Assembly (NCBI GenBank): GCA_016932015.1 | Contig: JAFGDQ010000023.1 | Span: 1-64,000 of the forward strand | DNA: 64,000 nucleotides | Direction: 5' to 3' | From: Spirochaetota bacterium | Lineage (GTDB): Bacteria > Spirochaetota > UBA4802 > JAFGDQ01 | Part shown: piece after piece, positions 61,502 through 64,000 of the stretch | How the letters are laid out: the number at the start of each line of letters is the position of its first letter | How positions within the stretch are numbered: position 1 is the first letter of the stretch | Notes under the pieces: model-generated | The model's database searches: none | Seen by the model: the letters and a program-made list of their open reading frames with translations, nothing else | What the model was told of the DNA's origin: nothing | Position numbers and translations under genes: made by a program

Positions 61502-62332
61502 TTATTTAAGATTTTCCCGGAAGAATTTTCTGTCTTTGTAAATATATTTATCTGTTTTCAGAATATCCATTGCCAGCAGAGGTTCTTTCTTTACCAGATT
61601 GCGGCATGCCCTGTACGCGATCCAGTATGAATTTTTATCGCCGTTAGCTGCAAGTTGTCTGACTATTTCCAGCGTTCTCTCCCTGTCAATTCTCATCCAG
61701 TCGCTTAGATTATTGCCCGCAGAAGTTCGTGGATAGCTTTCCGGTTCTCTGAAAAGATGCTCAAGTATGGAGAAAGCAAAGTCGGGATTTTTTTTTATCC
61801 ATTGATTGTCTGCAACTGGGCGCAATGATTCCGCGGCAAATCGTTTTTTTAAGGGATTATCCGATGTAACCATCATTACATACCATTGATGCATTTCATC
61901 CGGATATTTTTTTATCAGTTTTCTGATAAAGCCTGCAGCGCATTCTCTTAAAATCCAGTTGTCATCAATAGCGGCTTTTTCAAAAACAGGCAGGACTGTT
62001 TCAAGTCTTCCCGTTTCTTCGCCGTACAGGGAAAGAAGCTGTGTGCAAAGGCTTCTTACAAACTGATCATTATCAGTATTATTGAATATCTCTTTTGCCG
62101 TTTTTAAAATGTCAGCTTCAGTTTTCCGGAACAGCGGATACATGTACAGTCCCACCTCTTTGGCAATACTGTACCGGCCGCAGGAGATTCTTTTTTTTTC
62201 CGGAATTTCAGAATGAATGCTGTTTATAATATAGTACATATTTCCGGATGTTGCCTGCAGGTCGGAATCCTTCATAATCTTTATGAGGTCTCTGATATTT
62301 TTTTCGTGAGCCGGCTTTATCAGCTTAAACAT
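61502..62332 (-). CDS. AlkD-like DNA alkylation repair HEAT-repeat protein
   Basis: A 276-aa all-helical protein. The HEAT repeats are visible from about residue 60 to 270, including NWILRECAAGFIRKLIKKYP near 130-149 and NPLKKRFAAESLRPVADN near 159-176, the region of the DNA-backbone-binding concave surface of AlkD. AlkD-type enzymes excise alkylated bases by base-flipping-free glycosylase chemistry. The gene abuts the SPL-like radical SAM gene with zero spacing (its stop is the base after the next start), so they are translationally coupled and probably act on DNA lesions together. The catalytic residues of AlkD cannot be placed with confidence. Confidence 0.7.
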   Translation of the reverse strand: MFKLIKPAHEKNIRDLIKIMKDSDLQATSGNMYYIINSIHSEIPEKKRISCGRYSIAKEVGLYMYPLFRKTEADILKTAKEIFNNTDNDQFVRSLCTQLLSLYGEETGRLETVLPVFEKAAIDDNWILRECAAGFIRKLIKKYPDEMHQWYVMMVTSDNPLKKRFAAESLRPVADNQWIKKNPDFAFSILEHLFREPESYPRTSAGNNLSDWMRIDRERTLEIVRQLAANGDKNSYWIAYRACRNLVKKEPLLAMDILKTDKYIYKDRKFFRENLK

Positions 62333-62384
62333 TTGTACCGAAGGTTAGTTAAGGGTTCAATATTTTTGACTGTTAACAGATCGT

Positions 62385-62723
62385 TTATTTCACTCTATGC
62401 CTGTATTTGATTATTTTCATCTTTTCCATTGTTACAAGTCCTTCTTCCACTGTTTCATCAATAAAAGGCATTAACCTATTTATGTTTTCTTCTGTATCTA
62501 CAATTTCAATAACAACAGGCATGTCTTCGGAGATTGTAAGTATTTTTGAAGAATGAATTTTGCTGCTTGCACCAAATCCCAGTATGCCTCTGAGAACAGT
62601 GGCGCCTGCAAGGTTCAGTTCACGGGCTTTCAGGACAATCTGTTCATATAAAGGTTTATTCTTGTAATGATCATTCTCACCAATAAATATTCTCAGCATA
62701 TAAGCTTGTTCAGGAAGTTTCAT
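62385..62723 (-). CDS. DUF190 domain protein
   Basis: A 112-aa DUF190 protein with a PII-like fold. LRIFIGENDHYKNKPLYEQI near residues 10-29, then LNLAGATVLRGILGFGASS near 37-55, and DMPVVIEIVDTEENI near 67-81 are all family hallmarks. These small proteins are nearly always encoded beside CrcB fluoride exporters, as here (9 bp), and are thought to act as regulators or assembly partners of the channel. Confidence 0.92.
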   Translation of the reverse strand: MKLPEQAYMLRIFIGENDHYKNKPLYEQIVLKARELNLAGATVLRGILGFGASSKIHSSKILTISEDMPVVIEIVDTEENINRLMPFIDETVEEGLVTMEKMKIIKYRHRVK

Positions 62724-62731
62724 GGTTTACC

Positions 62732-63118
62732 TTATTTTATAATTTTAATTATAAATCTGGATGTTAAAATACCCAGTACTACCATAATAAAACAGATTAT
62801 ATTATTTAATAAAAAATTTGTAATCCCCAGTTTAATCTCTCCATTTCTGAGAAGATTAATCGTTTCAAGAGAATAAGTTGAAAAAGTTGTAAAAGCACCA
62901 AGAAATCCAATAGTTATCAGTGAGCGGATATCCCGCGATACTGTTATGTTATCAAAAAAGTAGAAGAAGAAACCAATAATAAAAGATCCGGCGGCATTAA
63001 CAAATAGTGTTCCGAACGGTATTATCTGGTTTGTAAGCTGCTGAATATTCTTTGAAACCAAATATCTGCTCACGGCTCCAAGCCCGCCGCCTAAAGCAAT
63101 AAAGAGTAAGTGTTTCAC
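62732..63118 (-). CDS. crcB: Fluoride efflux channel CrcB/Fluc
   Basis: A 128-aa four-helix membrane protein that dimerises with antiparallel topology to conduct F-. The opening GGGLGAVSRYLV is near residues 10-21 and the pore motif GFLGAFTTFSTYSLE near 73-87 is the phenylalanine-box/threonine-track sequence of fluoride channels. The start codon is GTG (63118), and GGAG lies 7 bases upstream. The leader carries a strong hairpin covering this ribosome binding site. It does not match the crcB fluoride riboswitch consensus. Followed by DUF190 in the same transcript. Confidence 0.93.
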   Translation of the reverse strand: MKHLLFIALGGGLGAVSRYLVSKNIQQLTNQIIPFGTLFVNAAGSFIIGFFFYFFDNITVSRDIRSLITIGFLGAFTTFSTYSLETINLLRNGEIKLGITNFLLNNIICFIMVVLGILTSRFIIKIIK

Positions 63119-63228
63119 TATATGACTCCATGTTTGTTATTAGCCGGAGTCATAAACTTTTAAATCTATAAAAAGTAAACTCCAAAACTAAAAATAAAAT
63201 TATAAAAATTATGAATCTCAACTGTCAA
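63119..63228 (-). promoter_or_regulatory. crcB promoter and ribosome-binding-site-masking leader
   Basis: On the minus strand: TTGACA (63228-63223), 18 bases, TATAAT (63204-63199), giving a start near 63192 and a leader of about 75 bases. A perfect 9-bp inverted repeat (63121-63129 with 63146-63154, arms GGAGTCATA/TATGACTCC on the mRNA) contains the GGAG of the crcB ribosome binding site in its right arm. An upstream GGAGTT (near 63183) could pair with the same GACTCC left arm and so free the site. Confidence 0.6.
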
Positions 63229-63276
63229 TAATTAAACTGTTTTATCTTGGTCCGGGAAGCCGGAAATACTATATGT

Positions 63277-64000
63277 TCATTGCTGTTTTTTAAGCTTAAG
63301 GTATTGTCTCCGCAGGCTTGTATTACTTACAAACATCCATGCGTTATATCCTGAATTAGTTTCCTGCATCAGATCAGCTCCGTGGTTCATTAGAAACTCC
63401 ATGCAGTGAGGAGCTCTGCCGAAAATAGAATACATCAAGGCAGTGCATCCGTTCTTGTCAGCTGAATTTATATCCGTTGTTTTTAGCAGCTCAATAAGCT
63501 TCCGGGTATTATCAGTAAAAGCAGCCAGCATAAGCTCAGTGCTGCCTGCGAATTGTTTATCTCTATGAGATTTCTTTGCATTGATTTTTGCAGCTATGGA
63601 TAGTTTAGCGGACCATCTTTCCATGTACGGAGCGTAAACCATCTGCTTATCGCCCGGTAATTCTTTTTTCCATTCCTCCATAAAGGTGATAATTTCGGCT
63701 GCATCTATTTCTGTTATGTTTTGTCTGATTATCTGGAAAACCGCTTCCTTAAACAAACGGTCGCCGATTTGTTCGATTATAATTCTGTCATAATCATTTA
63801 TGCTTATTGTACTGAATTCCAGAGGAGAAGGTAATTGCCATTTATCTTCAGGAATGCCTCCTGTATAATACATAATCTCTGTCATAGGGATGATGTTTTT
63901 TATTTTTTTTGAAGAGAAATATGAATTTAATATTTTTACATTATCACTATTGATATGTTCTGCTGCTTTTCCGGATTTAAGGTCATAGCTGAAAATATCC
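63277..64000 (-). CDS. Ankyrin-repeat protein, 5' end beyond the window
   Basis: The frame ending at 63277 (stop) has an ATG at 63885 but remains open to the right edge of the window, with no stop in the last 38 codons (...IFSYDLKSGKAAEHINSDN...). So the true start lies outside and the gene is partial here. At least one ankyrin unit is clear: DNTRKLIELLKTTDINSADK, GCTALMYSIFGRAPHCMEFL and NHGADLMQETNSGYNAWMF near the C-terminus. The N-terminal part is unrecognised. Function: probably protein-protein binding. No partner in the window. Confidence 0.75.
   Translation of the reverse strand, partial: DIFSYDLKSGKAAEHINSDNVKILNSYFSSKKIKNIIPMTEIMYYTGGIPEDKWQLPSPLEFSTISINDYDRIIIEQIGDRLFKEAVFQIIRQNITEIDAAEIITFMEEWKKELPGDKQMVYAPYMERWSAKLSIAAKINAKKSHRDKQFAGSTELMLAAFTDNTRKLIELLKTTDINSADKNGCTALMYSIFGRAPHCMEFLMNHGADLMQETNSGYNAWMFVSNTSLRRQYLKLKKQQ

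Noticed and set aside
63119-63200. Classic fluoride (crcB) riboswitch
   Set aside because: The conserved GG.GATG and CTGATG.C..CC blocks were not found; only a ribosome-binding-site hairpin is supported.

Overview
The window is about 64 kb of chromosome from a bacterium of moderate, rather AT-leaning base composition with an anaerobic life style. The signs are a trimeric [FeFe] hydrogenase, corrinoid-dependent methyl-transfer genes, radical SAM enzymes, two iron-sulfur ene-reductases and a probable selenoprotein. A catalase-peroxidase suggests some oxygen exposure. Multi-domain hybrid histidine kinases and this mix of enzymes fit Desulfobacterota or Spirochaetota, but nothing here (no rRNA or tRNA) fixes the phylum.

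Layout. 1-8.3 kb is a defence/mobile region on the minus strand: 23-bp tandem repeats resembling an IS21-type end, a RhuM-family gene, a type III-like adenine methyltransferase, a REP-type (RAYT) transposase that fits between its neighbours with overlapping start/stop codons, DUF4391, and a 1089-aa PLD/SNF2-type helicase. Upstream of the helicase are a fragment of a type I restriction subunit and a collapsed higBA toxin-antitoxin module. 8.3-16.3 kb holds a chemoreceptor, a TauE/SafE exporter, SlyX, a hybrid kinase, a methyltransferase and an MFS transporter. 16.5-22.5 kb holds two large OYE-like flavoenzymes, an SDR and an AraC-type regulator. 23.4-33.6 kb holds katG, a STAS/GGDEF pair, the hydrogenase operon, an EFR1-type ferredoxin, DUF3820, a lipoprotein rhodanese with an in-frame TGA at its catalytic cysteine codon, and two small hypothetical genes. 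33.8-39 kb holds a DUF1638-hydantoinase fusion, an MFS transporter and a cupin. 39.2-41.3 kb is a very AT-rich RloA/RloB (AbiL-like) defence island with a striking promoter. 41.3-47.2 kb is mixed housekeeping and signalling. 47.2-53.7 kb is a corrinoid/uroporphyrinogen-decarboxylase-family methyltransferase cluster with a decayed GAF/MFS segment in it. 53.9-64 kb holds two radical SAM proteins with helix-hairpin-helix tails (one abutting an AlkD-like HEAT protein), a third hybrid kinase, DUF364, an esterase, a CPBP-family membrane protein, DUF190-CrcB, and an ankyrin gene running off the right edge.

How the genes work together. The hydrogenase trio should couple NAD(P)H and possibly ferredoxin to H2. 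The corrinoid protein with two URO-D-family proteins should move methyl groups from a methylated donor. The two OYE-like enzymes with SDR, MFS and AraC look like an unsaturated-compound reduction set.

The observations most worth checking are the candidate selenocysteine rhodanese (TGA at 32653, with a fitting SECIS-like hairpin), the helicase/DUF4391/RAYT/Mod/RhuM locus, the RloAB promoter made of three 30-bp units, a dispersed palindromic repeat family with five copies, and a crcB leader that hides its ribosome binding site in a 9-bp stem. All family assignments were made by reading; no database search or composition calculation was run.
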